Part shown: positions 63,251 through 64,000 of the stretch, piece after piece
How the letters are laid out: each line of letters begins with the position of its first letter
Numbering within the stretch: position 1 is the stretch's first letter
Assembly: GCA_964456625.1 (NCBI GenBank)
Contig: CAYWBO010000001.1
Coordinates: forward strand, 48,406 to 112,405
DNA: 64,000 nt
Direction of reading: 5' to 3'
From: Sulfidibacterium sp964456625
Lineage (GTDB): Bacteria; Bacteroidota; Bacteroidia; Bacteroidales; F082
Notes under the pieces: generated by a model
What the model saw: the letters and a program-made list of their open reading frames with translations, nothing else
What the model was told of the DNA's origin: nothing
Databases searched by the model: none
Translations under genes and position numbers: made by a program

Positions 63251-63906
63251 TGAAGCAGGAAAAATATGTTGTCTTCTTTGATCTGGATAAAACGCTGTTA
63301 GCGGTCAACAGCAGCGTGCCGCTGATCCTGGCTGCCTATAAAAGAAAGCTGCTCACCACAGCGAGCCTGTTGCATGCGGTACGGCTTTCGCTGGCCTACA
63401 AACTGCGCCTGGGCAACACGGTGCGCATTACCGAAGCCATGGTCTCGTGGCTGAAAGGCATCCCGGAAGCCACCGTCAGGGAATTATCGGAACACATTGT
63501 GCAGGAAAAACTGATCTATGAGATCCGTCCTGCCATCATCCGAGAAATCAAGGATCACAAAACCCGCGGGGCGCGGATCGTCATGCTGTCGGCTTCCATG
63601 TCTTATACCTGTGAGCCCATTGCACAGTATCTGCACTTCGACGATGTGATCTGCTCGGCCATGGAAGTGGTGGACGGGGTTTTTACCGGCAAACCCCGGG
63701 GCCGTATCTGTATCGGCGAGGAAAAGGAAGTCAGGATGCGGGCCTACTGCGAACAAACTGCTTTCGACCTGAAGGAAGCCTGGTGTTACGGCGATTCGTA
63801 TTCTGACCGGTTTATCATGGAGATCTGCGGAAATCCCGTTTGTGTGGCCCCTGACAAGCGGTTAAGCCGGCTGGCGAAAACCGGGAGCTGGCGTGTGATT
63901 GAATAG
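63250..63906 (+). CDS. HAD-IB family phosphatase
   Basis: A 218-residue HAD hydrolase. Motif I is FFDLDKTLL (Asp11, Asp13), motif II SASMSY, and motif IV CYGDSYSD, as in the PSPase-like subfamily IB. Genes of this type are often next to or fused with PlsC acyltransferases, which suits a lipid or phosphoserine-type phosphatase. It overlaps the lipid kinase by one base. The reaction is inferred from family and neighbours. Confidence 0.9.
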   Translation: MKQEKYVVFFDLDKTLLAVNSSVPLILAAYKRKLLTTASLLHAVRLSLAYKLRLGNTVRITEAMVSWLKGIPEATVRELSEHIVQEKLIYEIRPAIIREIKDHKTRGARIVMLSASMSYTCEPIAQYLHFDDVICSAMEVVDGVFTGKPRGRICIGEEKEVRMRAYCEQTAFDLKEAWCYGDSYSDRFIMEICGNPVCVAPDKRLSRLAKTGSWRVIE

Positions 63907-63925
63907 CTCTTGCCGTAAAAGTTCC

Positions 63926-64000
63926 TTACTCAAACGTAGCCTGCGTCACTTGCTGAGGCAGGGACTGGTTAAGGTGCAGATAATTTCTTACTAACGATTG
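63926..64000 (-). CDS. possible 3' end of a gene entering from the right (partial)
   Basis: On the minus strand an open frame enters at the window edge and stops at 63926-63928, reading ...NYLHLNQSLPQQVTQATFE. It is 25 codons, has no visible start and converges on the HAD gene. Too short to name; it may be chance. Confidence 0.35.
   Translation of the reverse strand, partial: QSLVRNYLHLNQSLPQQVTQATFE

Overview
The window looks like a scaffold from an anaerobic, fermentative Bacteroidota (Bacteroidales-like) bacterium, probably a metagenome or draft assembly because it holds four gaps of exactly 100 N (8394-8493, 12316-12415, 25180-25279, 61387-61486). Supporting signs are paired rhomboids beside mutL, a TonB-dependent receptor with an N-terminal carboxypeptidase-like domain, a Porin_10-type barrel, secreted GH2 enzymes, and promoter boxes of the Bacteroidota type (TTTG, about 18 nt, TAnnTTTG). 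No rRNA, tRNA, CRISPR array, prophage or insertion sequence was seen.

Layout. 1-2217: a two-gene minus-strand operon, a glycyl radical enzyme (cut by the window edge) that closely resembles trans-4-hydroxy-L-proline dehydratase, and its radical SAM activase. 2488-8354: housekeeping genes (two rhomboids, mutL, a small membrane protein, argS). 8694-12160: an outer-membrane protein, a methyltransferase and a VOC protein, with several intergenic repeats. 12687-28576: an NAD-linked group 3d [NiFe] hydrogenase island. hoxF-hoxU-hoxY-hoxH-hoxW, a dihydroorotate-dehydrogenase-like gene, hypA and hypB run leftward; hypF, hypC, hypD, a large hybrid sensor kinase and hypE run rightward. The shared promoter region (20019-20148) holds two 18-bp palindromes of the Rex operator type, and rex itself lies at 49216-49851. 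28731-30734: porin. 30820-34192: molybdenum cofactor operon moeA-moaA-moaC-(MOSC+MogA), preceded by a multi-branched RNA that looks like a Moco riboswitch. 34621-37143: TonB-dependent receptor. About 38083-38213: candidate small RNA. 38253-43094: ornithine aminotransferase, phospholipase D-like protein, rRNA/tRNA methyltransferase, TPR protein. 43271-49033: yicC-gmk, an oxidoreductase, dihydrofolate reductase, a thioredoxin-like protein, a K+ channel and a Ca2+/Na+ antiporter. 49216-55698: rex, carbamate kinase, three transporters, a PPOX-fold protein. 55883-61504: two exported GH2 glycosidases. 61587-63906: phospholipid-type genes (acyltransferase, lipid kinase, HAD phosphatase).

How it fits together. 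HoxFUYH would couple H2 to NAD(H); HypA-F and HoxW build its active site; Rex, which senses NADH/NAD+, probably switches both halves of the island through the twin operators. The kinase between hypD and hypE and the flavoprotein-like gene fused translationally to hoxW are the least explained parts of the island. Family assignments come from recognised motifs and recalled family sequences; no search was run.
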